From assembly GCA_036280655.1 (NCBI GenBank), contig DASUQI010000069.1:1-64000 (forward strand): DNA of 64,000 nt. The letters run 5' to 3'. Under the pieces are notes generated by a model. That model was not told where the DNA came from. It did no database searches and worked only from the letters and a program-made list of their open reading frames with translations. The DNA comes from DASSJM01 sp036280655 (GTDB lineage Bacteria; Actinomycetota; UBA4738; HRBIN12). A program made the translations under genes and the position numbers. Shown piece by piece: positions 15,796 to 23,652 of this stretch; position 1 is the first letter of the stretch, and each line of letters starts with the position of its first letter.

Positions 15796-16434
15796 TCAGG
15801 CGCGAAGCCGCGCGTCGAGATCCATCTCGAGGCACACCTCTCGCGTTCGGCCCAGCCGGCCGTCGGCGAGCAGCGTGAGGATATCTCCGGGGCGGTCCAC
15901 GTCGAACGACAGCTCCTGTCGTTCGACGACGGAGACGGGGAGCCCCCGCTGGGTCGCGAGCTCGACGTGGCGGCGGAACGAATCCGGGCCGAACCGCGCC
16001 GGGATCGCCTTCGGCGGTCGGCGAAGGAGCAGGCTGGTCCCCGCGCCGTCGGCCGAGGGCGCGAGCACGACCGCGCCGAGCGTCCGGAGCGCGACGTGCA
16101 GCGTCTCCGCGGTGACGAGGGGAACGTCGGCCGGCAGGACGGCAAGGGTGCCGGCCCCCTCCTCCTTCGCGAGCGACTCTACCTGTCGGATCGCGCTCGC
16201 GAGCGGCGGCTTGTCCTCGGCAACGGGCCTCGCGCCCCTGCGCGCGGCGATCTCGAGGGCCACCTCGTCGGGGGAGACGACCCACGTCTCCCAGCCAGGA
16301 ACGCCGAGCGACGCGTCGAGCACGTCCTCGAGCATCGCGAGCGTGAGCGCCCCCCGCTCGAGGTCCGTCAGGGCGGGTGCCAGGCGCGACTTGGCGCGCG
16401 AGAGCGACTTCACGGGAACGGCGAGGACGCGCAC
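15796..16434 (-). CDS. cofC: 2-phospho-L-lactate (or phosphoenolpyruvate) guanylyltransferase
   Basis: The 212-aa nucleotidyltransferase matches CofC/FbiD: N-terminal VLAVPVKSLSRAKSRLAPAL with the GTP loop, AVLPADVPLVTAETL with the metal Asp residues, and FGPDSFRRHVELA. It activates phospholactate or PEP with GTP in the synthesis of coenzyme F420, the cofactor of the PPOX-type proteins at 1282-2195. GTG 16434 is preceded at exactly 6 bases by TAGCCT and has no Shine-Dalgarno, so it is probably leaderless. Confidence 0.9.
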   Translation of the reverse strand: MRVLAVPVKSLSRAKSRLAPALTDLERGALTLAMLEDVLDASLGVPGWETWVVSPDEVALEIAARRGARPVAEDKPPLASAIRQVESLAKEEGAGTLAVLPADVPLVTAETLHVALRTLGAVVLAPSADGAGTSLLLRRPPKAIPARFGPDSFRRHVELATQRGLPVSVVERQELSFDVDRPGDILTLLADGRLGRTREVCLEMDLDARLRA

Positions 16435-16440
16435 GCCTCA

Positions 16441-16446
16441 AGGCTA
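16441..16446 (-). promoter_or_regulatory. -10 box candidate, leaderless cofC
   Basis: TAGCCT on the minus strand ends exactly 6 bases before GTG 16434, placing the transcription start at the start codon itself. Confidence 0.6.
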
Positions 16447-16496
16447 GTCCTCGCCCGGCCGAACGCACCGCGCCGGCACCGGCTCGCGCAGAGGGA

Positions 16497-16502
16497 TAGC
16501 AT
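16497..16502 (+). promoter_or_regulatory. -10 box candidate for plsC
   Basis: TAGCAT lies 24 bases before CTG 16527. The predicted start near 16509 leaves a short leader containing GGAGG, which supports initiation at the CTG. Confidence 0.5.
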
Positions 16503-16526
16503 CCGTCAGCCCCGGAGGAGGCGGAC

Positions 16527-17192
16527 CTGGAACCCTGGTACCGGACGCTCGAGCTCGGCCTGCGACCGCCCTTCCAGCTCTGGTTCAACTGGCGCATGGA
16601 GGGCCTCGAGAAGATCCCGGCTTCGGGGCCGCTCATCGTCGCGGGGAACCACCTCTCGTACCTGGATCCGTTCGCCCATGCCTTCTTCGTGATCAGGGCG
16701 GGCCGGCGTCCGAGGTTCCTCGCCAAGCAGGAGCTGTTCGACGTCGCGGTGGTCGGGTCGGCGCTGCGCGGCGCGGGACAGATCCCGGTGCGACGGGGGA
16801 CCGGCGACCAGTCACCGCTCGACGACGCCCGCCGCGCCCTCGAGGCCGGGGAGGTGGTCGTGATCTATCCGGAGGGGACGACGGCCACGTCCGCGCCCGA
16901 CCATTCGCCGGGCAGGGGAAGGACCGGGGTGGCCCGGCTCGCCCGCATGACCGGCGTCCCGGTCCTGCCCGTCGCCACCTGGGGCGGCCAGTACGTGTGG
17001 CGCAAGAGCGGGCGGCAGAGCCTCGCGTTCGGCAGGCCGATCTGGCTCCTGGCCGGCGAGCCGATGGATGTCGGCAGCGGCGACGCGGACGGGGCCGCGC
17101 TCCGGACCGAGACCGACGAGGTGATGGCGGAGCTCGGCGGGCTCGTCGACCGCCTCCGCACCGGATACCCTGCCCGGTGGGCCCGGCGATAG
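16527..17192 (+). CDS. plsC: 1-acyl-sn-glycerol-3-phosphate acyltransferase family
   Basis: The enzyme has the PlsC signatures NHLSYLDP (acyltransferase NHxxxxD), a VVIYPEGTT motif and RGTGDQSPLDDARRAL. It transfers an acyl chain to lysophosphatidate in membrane phospholipid synthesis. The first ordinary start, ATG 16596, leaves only 17 residues before the NHxxxxD motif, too few for the family. The open frame upstream encodes LEPWYRTLELGLRPPFQLWF, a typical PlsC N-terminus, and a GGAGG lies 8 bases before CTG 16527, which I take as the start. Its TAG stop overlaps the next gene's -10 box. Confidence 0.85.
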   Translation: MEPWYRTLELGLRPPFQLWFNWRMEGLEKIPASGPLIVAGNHLSYLDPFAHAFFVIRAGRRPRFLAKQELFDVAVVGSALRGAGQIPVRRGTGDQSPLDDARRALEAGEVVVIYPEGTTATSAPDHSPGRGRTGVARLARMTGVPVLPVATWGGQYVWRKSGRQSLAFGRPIWLLAGEPMDVGSGDADGAALRTETDEVMAELGGLVDRLRTGYPARWARR

Positions 17193-17195
17193 GCT
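17190..17195 (+). promoter_or_regulatory. -10 box candidate, leaderless PLP-enzyme gene
   Basis: TAGGCT begins with the plsC stop codon TAG and ends exactly 6 bases before ATG 17202; no Shine-Dalgarno is present. Confidence 0.55.
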
Positions 17196-17201
17196 GAGCC
17201 G

Positions 17202-18389
17202 ATGGACGGCGTCCCCGAGCGAGGGTTCGCGACCCGTGCGATCCACGGCCAGGAGCTCCCACCCGTCGAGCAGGACGCGCCGAGCGTCCCGATCTACCAG
17301 ACCGCCACCTTCCGGTTCGACTCGTCGGAGGCCTTCGCCGAGACGATCAACTTCCGCCGCCCCGGCTACACGTACACGCGTGGGTACGGCAACCCGACGC
17401 TGCTCGCGTTCGAACGCGTGATGGCGGAGCTCGAGGGGACGGAGTCGGCGATCTCGTTCGCCTCGGGCATGGCGGCGATCCACACCGTGGTCACGACGCT
17501 CGCGTCGAGCGGCGACACGGTCGTGGCGAGCTCGGAGCTGTACGGCGGGACGTACTCGCTGTTCGACAGCGTGCTGCCGCGGTACGGCGTCGACGTCCGG
17601 TTCGTCAGCCCGCACGACCACGACGCGGTGCGCGCCGCGCTGGGGGGCGCCGCCTTCCTGTACGTCGAGACGATCGCGAACCCGAACGTCACCGTCGCCG
17701 ATCTCGAGGCTCTCGGGAGCGTCGTGGGCGAGGCCGGCGTGCCGAGCGTCGTCGACAACACGTTCGCGTCGCCGTATCTCTGCAACCCGGCGTCGTACGG
17801 GTTCGACTACGTGCTGCACTCGGCCACGAAGTACATCGGCGGGCACGCCGATCTGATCGGCGGCGTCGTCTGCACGACCGAGGAGCGGATGGCGGGCCTG
17901 CGCGCGACCGTGATCGAGACGGGGGGCACGATGGCGCCGCTCGAGGCCTGGTTGTCGATGCGCGGCCTCATGACGCTCGAGATCCGGATGGACCGGCACT
18001 CCCGCACCGCGCTCGAGCTCACGTCGTGGCTCGAGGGCCATCCGAAGGTCGAGCGCGTGCACTACCCGGGGCTTCCGTCCCACCCCCAGCACGAGGTCGC
18101 CCGTCGCGAGCTCGCCCGCGGGTTCGGCGGGATGGCGGCGTTCGAGGTCGTGGGTGGCGTCGATGCCGGCCAGCGGTTCTGCGACGCGCTCGAGCTCGCC
18201 TGGGTCGCGGCGAGCCTGGGCGGCATCCAGACCCTCGTGTGCCACCCGGCCTCGACGACGCACCGGCAGCTCGACCCGGCCGCGAGGAAGGTGGCGGGCA
18301 TCGCCGACGGGCTGATCCGGCTGAGCGTCGGCCTCGAGGACCTCGACGACCTGAGGGCGGACTTCGAGCGCGCGCTGGAGAAGGTGTGA
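17202..18389 (+). CDS. Cys/Met-metabolism PLP enzyme (cystathionine gamma-synthase/methionine gamma-lyase family)
   Basis: The 395-aa protein is a full-length fold-type I PLP enzyme. It has YTYTRGYGNPT near residue 57, SFASGMAAI, the PLP-stacking SELYGGTY, VVDNTFASPY and the Schiff-base lysine Lys210 in HSATKYIGGH. The C-terminal motif LIRLSVGLEDLDDL is diagnostic of the family. Whether it is a gamma-synthase, O-acetylhomoserine sulfhydrylase or gamma-lyase cannot be told reliably. It occupies the place where gpsA often sits in the actinobacterial plsC-ddl block. Its stop overlaps the ddl start (TGATG). Confidence 0.9.
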   Translation: MDGVPERGFATRAIHGQELPPVEQDAPSVPIYQTATFRFDSSEAFAETINFRRPGYTYTRGYGNPTLLAFERVMAELEGTESAISFASGMAAIHTVVTTLASSGDTVVASSELYGGTYSLFDSVLPRYGVDVRFVSPHDHDAVRAALGGAAFLYVETIANPNVTVADLEALGSVVGEAGVPSVVDNTFASPYLCNPASYGFDYVLHSATKYIGGHADLIGGVVCTTEERMAGLRATVIETGGTMAPLEAWLSMRGLMTLEIRMDRHSRTALELTSWLEGHPKVERVHYPGLPSHPQHEVARRELARGFGGMAAFEVVGGVDAGQRFCDALELAWVAASLGGIQTLVCHPASTTHRQLDPAARKVAGIADGLIRLSVGLEDLDDLRADFERALEKV

Positions 18390-19492
18390 TGGGGAAGCGG
18401 CGGGTGGCCGTCGTGTTCGGCGGGCGGTCGGCCGAGCACGAGATCAGCGTGCTCTCGGCGCGCTCGGTGATCGACGCACTGGATCCCGAGCGGTACGACG
18501 TGGTCGCGATCGGCGTGACGAAGGAGGGCCGGTGGCGCCTGATGCCCGCGGGGCCGCCCGCTCTGGCGGCCGGCGAGGCCGCCCTTCCCGGCGTGGAGCC
18601 GGCGGCCGGGGCCGAGATCGCGCTCGACCAGGATCCCGGCTCGCAGGCGATCGTCGCGGCCGACGGCGCTCGAACGTCGATCGACGTCGTGTTCCCCGTG
18701 ATGCACGGGCCGTACGGGGAGGACGGGTCGATCCAGGGGCTGTTCGAGATGGCCGGGGTGCCGTACGTGGGCTCGGGCGTGCTCGGCTCGGCCGTCGGGA
18801 TGGACAAGGCGGTGCAGAAGGTGCTGTTCGAGGCGGCCGGCATCCCCGTCGTCCCGCACGAGGTCGTCCACGAGCGCGAGTGGGAGGAGGACCCCGAGGC
18901 GGTCGAGGCCCGGGCGCAGCATCTCGGTTACCCGATGTTCGCCAAGCCGGCCGCGCTCGGCTCGTCGATCGGGATCCGCAAGGTCGACGGCCCGGACGAG
19001 CTCCGAGCCGCGCTCGAGGACGCCTTCCGGTACGGGAGGAAGGCGGTGCTGGAGCGTTCGATGGATCGCGCGCGCGAGCTCGAGGTCTCGGTGCTCGGCA
19101 ACGACGACCCGGTCGCCTCGGTCGCGGGCGAGATCGTCCCGCGCGGGCACGATTTCTACGACTACGAGGCGAAGTACCTGGACGAGCACGGGGCGGAGCT
19201 GGTGATCCCCGCCGACGTTCCCGGCGAGGTGCTCGAAGAGCTCCAGCGCATGGCGGTCGCCGCGTTCCGCGCGATCGATGCGTGTGGGATGGGCCGGATG
19301 GACTTCTTCCTGTTGGACGAGGACCGCCTGTTCCTGAACGAGGTCAACACGATCCCGGGGTTCACGAGCATCTCGATGTACCCGCGCCTCTGGGATGCCT
19401 CGGGGCTGCCCTACCCGCAGCTCGTGGACCGGCTGATCGAGCTCGCGATCGAACGCCACGAGTCCGAGCGCAAGAAGGGCACCGCGACCTGA
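18389..19492 (+). CDS. ddl: D-alanine--D-alanine ligase
   Basis: The 367-aa ATP-grasp enzyme shows all Ddl motifs: VAVVFGGRSAEHEISVLSA, FPVMHGPYGEDGSIQG, PMFAKPAALGSSIGI with the ATP-binding Lys, and FFLLDEDRLFLNEVNTIPGFT with the Mg ligands. It joins two D-Ala molecules for peptidoglycan precursors in the cytoplasm. ATG 18389 lies in the TGATG overlap with the PLP enzyme gene; the open frame extends further upstream but that part is antisense-like. Confidence 0.95.
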   Translation: MGKRRVAVVFGGRSAEHEISVLSARSVIDALDPERYDVVAIGVTKEGRWRLMPAGPPALAAGEAALPGVEPAAGAEIALDQDPGSQAIVAADGARTSIDVVFPVMHGPYGEDGSIQGLFEMAGVPYVGSGVLGSAVGMDKAVQKVLFEAAGIPVVPHEVVHEREWEEDPEAVEARAQHLGYPMFAKPAALGSSIGIRKVDGPDELRAALEDAFRYGRKAVLERSMDRARELEVSVLGNDDPVASVAGEIVPRGHDFYDYEAKYLDEHGAELVIPADVPGEVLEELQRMAVAAFRAIDACGMGRMDFFLLDEDRLFLNEVNTIPGFTSISMYPRLWDASGLPYPQLVDRLIELAIERHESERKKGTAT

Positions 19493-19519
19493 TCGGAAGC
19501 CGTTCGGGCTCGCCGGCTC

Positions 19520-19753
19520 CTACAGGTGGACGACGGGGCAGGTCAGGGTGCGGGTGATGCCCTCGACGCCCTGGATCTTGGCGACGACGAGCCTGCCGAG
19601 CTCGTCCACGTTCTTCGCCTCGGCGCGCACGATCACGTCGTAGGGCCCGGTGACGTCCTCCGCCTCGGCGACGCCCGCGATGTCGCGGACCTCCTTCGCC
19701 ACCTGCGCCGCCTTGCCGACCTCGGTCTGGATCAGGATGTACGCCTGAACCAC
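19520..19753 (-). CDS. Stand-alone Lrp/AsnC ligand-binding (RAM) domain protein
   Basis: This 77-aa protein is only the C-terminal effector domain of Lrp/AsnC regulators: VQAYILIQTEVGKAAQVAKE, VTGPYDVIVRAEA, and the closing RTLTCPVVHL. There is no helix-turn-helix. Such stand-alone RAM proteins form amino-acid-binding oligomers and are common in actinobacteria. GTG 19753 has GAGGAGG upstream. It is convergent with ddl. Confidence 0.88.
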   Translation of the reverse strand: MVQAYILIQTEVGKAAQVAKEVRDIAGVAEAEDVTGPYDVIVRAEAKNVDELGRLVVAKIQGVEGITRTLTCPVVHL

Positions 19754-19779
19754 GCTGACCTCCTCGTTCGCGGGCGGCC

Positions 19780-19785
19780 ATGCTA
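19780..19785 (-). promoter_or_regulatory. -10 box candidate for RAM-domain gene
   Basis: TAGCAT on the minus strand, 26 bases before GTG 19753, leaves a short leader that contains GAGGAGGTC. Confidence 0.45.
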
Positions 19786-19854
19786 TGCGGCGGCTCCCGG
19801 AGACGACAAGCGCCCGCCGGGGCGATCGGTTGCGCGTCGTGGGATGATCGAGAC

Positions 19855-20019
19855 GTGGCGCCCCGCAAGAAGAAGCGCTCGCGGGAGGAGGATCCGCTCG
19901 CCACGTACCGCCGCATCCGCAAGCCGATGCCCCCTCCCGAGAAGGTCATCCGCGACCGCCGGCGCGAGCTCGAACAGGAGCAGGCGCAGAAGGAGATCAG
20001 CGACGATGCGGAACGATGA
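19855..20019 (+). CDS. Small basic/charged protein of unknown function
   Basis: GTG 19855 opens a 54-codon frame encoding a Lys/Arg-rich start (APRKKKRSREEDPLATY), RRIRKPMPPPEKV, and a charged helix (RRRELEQEQAQKE). The frame overlaps the next gene by 14 bases. The RKP-PPP motif followed by a charged helix looks like a real small protein rather than chance, but it has no known domain and only a weak ribosome-binding site. Confidence 0.45.
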   Translation: MAPRKKKRSREEDPLATYRRIRKPMPPPEKVIRDRRRELEQEQAQKEISDDAER

Positions 20020-20674
20020 CCGGCGGAGGTCGCTGATCTTCGCCGACCGGGTGGAGGCCGGCGAACAGCTCGGCCTTGCGCTCGCCGAGCGCCTCGGTCC
20101 CGATGCCGTGGTGCTCGCGATCCCGCGCGGCGGGGTCATCGTGGGCGAGGCGGTTGCCCGCGCGACCGGCGCTCGGCTCGACGTCGTCGTTCCGCGGAAG
20201 ATCGGCGCGCCCGGCAATCCCGAGCTCGGGCTGGGCGCGGTCGCGCCGGGCGTTCGCGTCCTGGACCCAAGGATGGTGGCGGGGCTGGGGGTGAGCGACG
20301 AGTACCTCGAGCGCGAGATCGCGGCGCAGGAGTCCGAGATCGAACGGCGCCAGCACGCGTACCGCGAGGGCCGCCCGCCCGTCGCGGTCCGCGGGCAGGT
20401 CGCGGTGGTCGTTGACGACGGCGTGGCGACCGGCGGGACGGCGATCGCCGCACTGCGGTGGGCGCGGGAGCAGGGCGCGACCCGTGTGATCCTCGCGGTC
20501 CCGGTGGCGCCCCGACAGGCCCTGGCGCGTCTGGCCGCGGAGGCGGACGAGGTCGTCGTGCTCGAGACGCCGGAGCCGTTCTTCGCGGTGGGCGAGTGGT
20601 ACCGCGACTTCGATCAGACGAGCGACCGGGAGGTCGTGTCGGCGCTCGCGCGTTCCGCCGGGTCCCGCGCGTGA
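20006..20674 (+). CDS. Phosphoribosyltransferase-domain protein
   Basis: The 222-aa protein is a type I PRTase fold. It starts DRRRSLIFADRVEAGEQLG, has AIPRGGVIVGEAVAR and PRKIGAPGNPELGLGAV, and shows the PRPP-binding loop VVVDDGVATGGT. The family (PF00156, the phosphoribosyltransferase often found fused to dienelactone hydrolase) is poorly characterised. ATG 20006 overlaps the small upstream gene by 14 bases. The next gene starts in its GTGA stop overlap. Confidence 0.85.
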   Translation: MRNDDRRRSLIFADRVEAGEQLGLALAERLGPDAVVLAIPRGGVIVGEAVARATGARLDVVVPRKIGAPGNPELGLGAVAPGVRVLDPRMVAGLGVSDEYLEREIAAQESEIERRQHAYREGRPPVAVRGQVAVVVDDGVATGGTAIAALRWAREQGATRVILAVPVAPRQALARLAAEADEVVVLETPEPFFAVGEWYRDFDQTSDREVVSALARSAGSRA

Positions 20675-21009
20675 GGACGGTCGAGCTCGTGATCGCCGGC
20701 GTGTTCATCGCGGGCGGGCTGCGCTCGATCTGGTACTGGGGACGGCGGCGGTTCGAGGGAACGGACGTGGTCGACCACATCCTCTACGCCCTGTACCTCA
20801 CCGGCCGGATAGGGCTGTGGTTCGCGATCGCCGGCTTCTTCCTGATCTACGCGACGATCGACGTCCAGGGGCGCGCGGCGCTCGACGAGCTCGAGCAGTA
20901 CCGGTGGTACTTCATGGTGCCGCTGGTGTTGGCGCTCCTCCAGCTCGGCGCCGGGTGGTTCCTCGGCCGGCGCGGTCCGACCGGCGAGGCGCCTAGCCGG
21001 CAGCCTTGA
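20671..21009 (+). CDS. Small membrane protein of unknown function
   Basis: The 112-aa product has three likely membrane segments (about residues 3-18, 43-62 and 78-96) with a charged loop, FEGTDVVDHI, after the first. GTG 20671 overlaps the stop of the phosphoribosyltransferase gene. Its 3' end overlaps that of pckA by 17 bases in convergent orientation. No family is recognised. Confidence 0.6.
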   Translation: MRTVELVIAGVFIAGGLRSIWYWGRRRFEGTDVVDHILYALYLTGRIGLWFAIAGFFLIYATIDVQGRAALDELEQYRWYFMVPLVLALLQLGAGWFLGRRGPTGEAPSRQP

Positions 21010-22516
21010 CGATCTCGGGCGAGAGCTCGGGGAACTCCTCGAGGCGGGAGACGCGCTCGGCCTTGAGGTGCTCGACTGCCTCGGTGTACTCGAGCAGGCG
21101 ACCCTCGCGTTCGTAGAGACGGCGCGGCTGCAGCAGCTCGATGTCGTCGAACCCGGGGACGCCGTCGGCCACGAGATACCCGAAGTCGTCGTCGCGGACC
21201 CAGGAGATGGTCTGCTCGGCGATGCCCTTCACGCACGCCGAGGTGTGCGGGATCTTCACCTTCTTCGAGCGCTCGTCGTCGTCCTTGCCGCCGACGCGGC
21301 CGGTGTTCAGGAGGTAGGTTTCGATCGGGTGGGTCGCGAGCAGCTCGAGCATGCGGTTGCCCTGAAGGTCGTGGGGGAGCGGGAAGAACGGGTTCGTCCC
21401 GGGGACGCGGAGGAACTTCCCGGCCTCGGAGGCGCCGCCCGCCGACGTGCCGGTCGTCTCGCCGAGCATGAAGTACGCGGCCGCCTGCTCCTGGTCGAGC
21501 TTGGCCACCGACGGGATGATGTTCTCGTTCCGGTTGAGGATCAGCAGGTAGTCGACGGTCCCGACCTCGGTGGCGTCGCGGTACCGGGCGAGGTCGTCCA
21601 TCCGGAACACCGCGCGGCCGTTCTGCGTGTAGCTCTGTTCGAAGAAGTTCACGTCACCCCGGTCGTCCTGGTACACGTTCTCGAGGTACGTGGTGGGCTT
21701 GATCACCGCGTTGTAGATGTTCGGCTCGAAGTCCGGGTCGAGGCTGAACGTCTTCGCGAAGCACCCGTTCTCGGTGCCGTGGGCGTGGCCGCCGGGCATC
21801 AGCGCGACGAAGTCGTCCTGCACCGGGAGCGAGTCGTTCTGCGTCGTGAACGTCGTCGTGGTCTTCCCGGTGCCGGAGAGCCCGATGATCATGAACACCT
21901 TCTCGCCGGCCGCGGTCGGGACCACCTTCAGGCCGGCGTGGAGGGCGAGCCCGCCGAGGTCGTACACCTTCTTGTTCCACATCCGGAGGCCGCCCTTCTT
22001 CGACTCTCCGAAGTAGTCGGAGTTGAGGACCCGCGTGACGCCCTGGTCGAGGTCGACGGCGATCACGCGGTCGTCGGGGTAGCCCGGCGCCTCGAGGCTC
22101 GGCGTGTAGATCACCTGCACCTCCGGCTCCCCACCCGCCCCCTCGCCGTCGTCGCGCGGGAAGTAGAGCTTCTGCTGCATCCCCGCGATGTTCGCGTTCG
22201 CCTGCTCGATCGTGAGCCGCGCACGCGTCCGGAACGACGGGTCGTTGCCGATGAAGCCGTCGATTACCACGACGTCGCGCTCGCGGAGGTACTCGTCCTG
22301 CATCGCGGCGATCCGGTCGTATTCCTCGCGCGTCATCGTCTTGCCGCTCGAACGCTCGGCGACGACGAACGTGCTGCCGGAGCTCCTCGAGGTGACGCGG
22401 GTCTGGACGTTCACGTTGCCGAACGCCGTCACGCGGCTCTGCGGCATCGCCTCGGTGAAGCGGCGCAGTTCGTCCGCGGACGGGTTGTCGTGCGTCGCGC
22501 GCGCCTCGACCTTCAA
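20993..22516 (-). CDS. pckA: Phosphoenolpyruvate carboxykinase (ATP)
   Basis: The 507-aa enzyme is the ATP-dependent type. It has the P-loop GLSGTGKT at residues 212-219, the Y-GESKKG substrate loop at 168-175, PGGHAHGTENGCFAKT, and VGTVDYLLILNRNENI. It converts oxaloacetate and ATP to PEP in gluconeogenesis. Most actinobacteria use the unrelated GTP enzyme, so this is unusual for the setting. The start is TTG 22516 with GAAGGAG upstream. It is divergent from thiL with an overlapping -10 region. Confidence 0.93.
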   Translation of the reverse strand: MKVEARATHDNPSADELRRFTEAMPQSRVTAFGNVNVQTRVTSRSSGSTFVVAERSSGKTMTREEYDRIAAMQDEYLRERDVVVIDGFIGNDPSFRTRARLTIEQANANIAGMQQKLYFPRDDGEGAGGEPEVQVIYTPSLEAPGYPDDRVIAVDLDQGVTRVLNSDYFGESKKGGLRMWNKKVYDLGGLALHAGLKVVPTAAGEKVFMIIGLSGTGKTTTTFTTQNDSLPVQDDFVALMPGGHAHGTENGCFAKTFSLDPDFEPNIYNAVIKPTTYLENVYQDDRGDVNFFEQSYTQNGRAVFRMDDLARYRDATEVGTVDYLLILNRNENIIPSVAKLDQEQAAAYFMLGETTGTSAGGASEAGKFLRVPGTNPFFPLPHDLQGNRMLELLATHPIETYLLNTGRVGGKDDDERSKKVKIPHTSACVKGIAEQTISWVRDDDFGYLVADGVPGFDDIELLQPRRLYEREGRLLEYTEAVEHLKAERVSRLEEFPELSPEIVKAAG

Positions 22517-22571
22517 CGGTTCTCCTTCGTCGGGTGACTCGCGGAGCCGAAGGCCGGCTCGGAGCGATCAC

Positions 22572-22577
22572 TATCCT
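22572..22577 (+). promoter_or_regulatory. -10 box candidate for thiL (overlaps pckA -10)
   Basis: TATCCT on the plus strand shares five base pairs with the minus-strand TAGGAT at 22573-22578, so the divergent thiL and pckA genes appear to use one shared -10 region. Confidence 0.5.
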
Positions 22578-22578
22578 A
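22573..22578 (-). promoter_or_regulatory. -10 box candidate for pckA (overlaps thiL -10)
   Basis: TAGGAT on the minus strand lies 56 bases before TTG 22516. It gives a leader of about 50 bases with GAAGGAG near the end. Confidence 0.5.
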
Positions 22579-22614
22579 CCCAACGGATGCAGGCCCCTCT
22601 GGATGGGGGCGGCC

Positions 22615-23643
22615 GTGCCTGGTAGGGAGACGCCCATCGAGCTGACCGAGGACGAACTCGTCGAGGCGATCGCGCGCGTGCTCTCCGGCGACGAACCCGG
22701 GGTCCTGGTGGGGATCGGCGACGACGCCGCGGTGCTCGAGCCCCGGGGCGGCGACCTCGTGTTCACGACCGACCTCCTGGTCGAGGGCATCCATTTCGAG
22801 CGCGGGTCGAGCTCGGCGCGGGACCTGGGGGCGAAGGCGGTGACCGTGAACGTGTCCGACGTCGCGGCCATGGGTGCGAGCCCTCGGTACGCGATCGCGG
22901 CCATCGGCGTTCCCGAGGACGTGGAGGCGGCCTGGGTGATCGAGCTCACCGGCGGGATGCGCGAGGCGTGCGCCGAATACGCGCTCGCGCTCGTCGGCGG
23001 CGACACGAACCGGGCCGAGCTGATCGTCCTGTCGGTCGCCGTCGTCGGCGAGGTCGCGCCCCGACGGGCCGTCACGCGGTCTGGCGCCCGACCCGGCGAC
23101 CGGATCGTCGTCACCGGTTCGCTCGGGGCGGCCGCGGGCGGCCTCGCGATCTCGAAGGCGCCGCCGGAGGAGGCGGCGGCGGCGCTCTCCGAACCGTGGG
23201 GACGCGAGCTGTCGGAGGCCCTGGCCCGGCCGGTCGCCCGCGTGGGCGAGGCGGAGATCCTCGCGAGGACCGGCGCCACCGCGATGATGGATCTCTCGGA
23301 CGGTCTCGCGATCGACCTGCCGCGCCTGTGCCGCTCGAGCGGCGTGGGGGCGCGGGTCGCGCTCGGGAAGGTCCCGGTGGCCGACGCGCTCGAACGAGGC
23401 GCGGGCGCGCTCGGGGTCGAGGCGCTCCCGCTCGCCCTGTCGGGCGGCGAGGACTACGAGCTCCTGGCGACGATGCCGCGCGACGCCGTCGAGACCGCGC
23501 GCGCCGGCCTGTTCGAGGCGTTCGGGACGAAGCTGTCGGACGTCGGCGAGATCGTCGAGGGGTCGGGCGTCGAGGCCGTGGGCGACGACGGCTCGACGTC
23601 GCCGCTGGAGCCGGCGGGCTGGGATCACTTCGGCCGCGGGTAG
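22615..23643 (+). CDS. thiL: Thiamine-monophosphate kinase
   Basis: The ~342-aa protein has the PurM/ThiL fold motifs: VGIGDDAAVLEP, FTTDLLVEGIHF, DLGAKAVTVNVSDVAAMGA, MMDLSDGLAIDL and ALSGGEDYELL. It phosphorylates thiamine monophosphate to the active diphosphate. GTG 22615 is preferred because GGGGGCGG lies 6 bases upstream; ATG 22603 is also in frame. It is followed by thiD, and its TAG stop doubles as the start of the thiD -10 hexamer. Confidence 0.92.
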   Translation: MPGRETPIELTEDELVEAIARVLSGDEPGVLVGIGDDAAVLEPRGGDLVFTTDLLVEGIHFERGSSSARDLGAKAVTVNVSDVAAMGASPRYAIAAIGVPEDVEAAWVIELTGGMREACAEYALALVGGDTNRAELIVLSVAVVGEVAPRRAVTRSGARPGDRIVVTGSLGAAAGGLAISKAPPEEAAAALSEPWGRELSEALARPVARVGEAEILARTGATAMMDLSDGLAIDLPRLCRSSGVGARVALGKVPVADALERGAGALGVEALPLALSGGEDYELLATMPRDAVETARAGLFEAFGTKLSDVGEIVEGSGVEAVGDDGSTSPLEPAGWDHFGRG

Positions 23644-23646
23644 CCT
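23641..23646 (+). promoter_or_regulatory. -10 box candidate, leaderless thiD
   Basis: TAGCCT begins with the thiL stop codon and ends exactly 6 bases before ATG 23653, with no Shine-Dalgarno. Confidence 0.5.
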
Positions 23647-23652
23647 GGTCGC

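Noticed and set aside
18026..18388. An N-terminal extension of ddl of about 120 residues.
   Set aside because: It lies entirely within the PLP-enzyme gene in another frame and is Arg-rich. The TGATG overlap at 18387-18391 gives a normal Ddl start.
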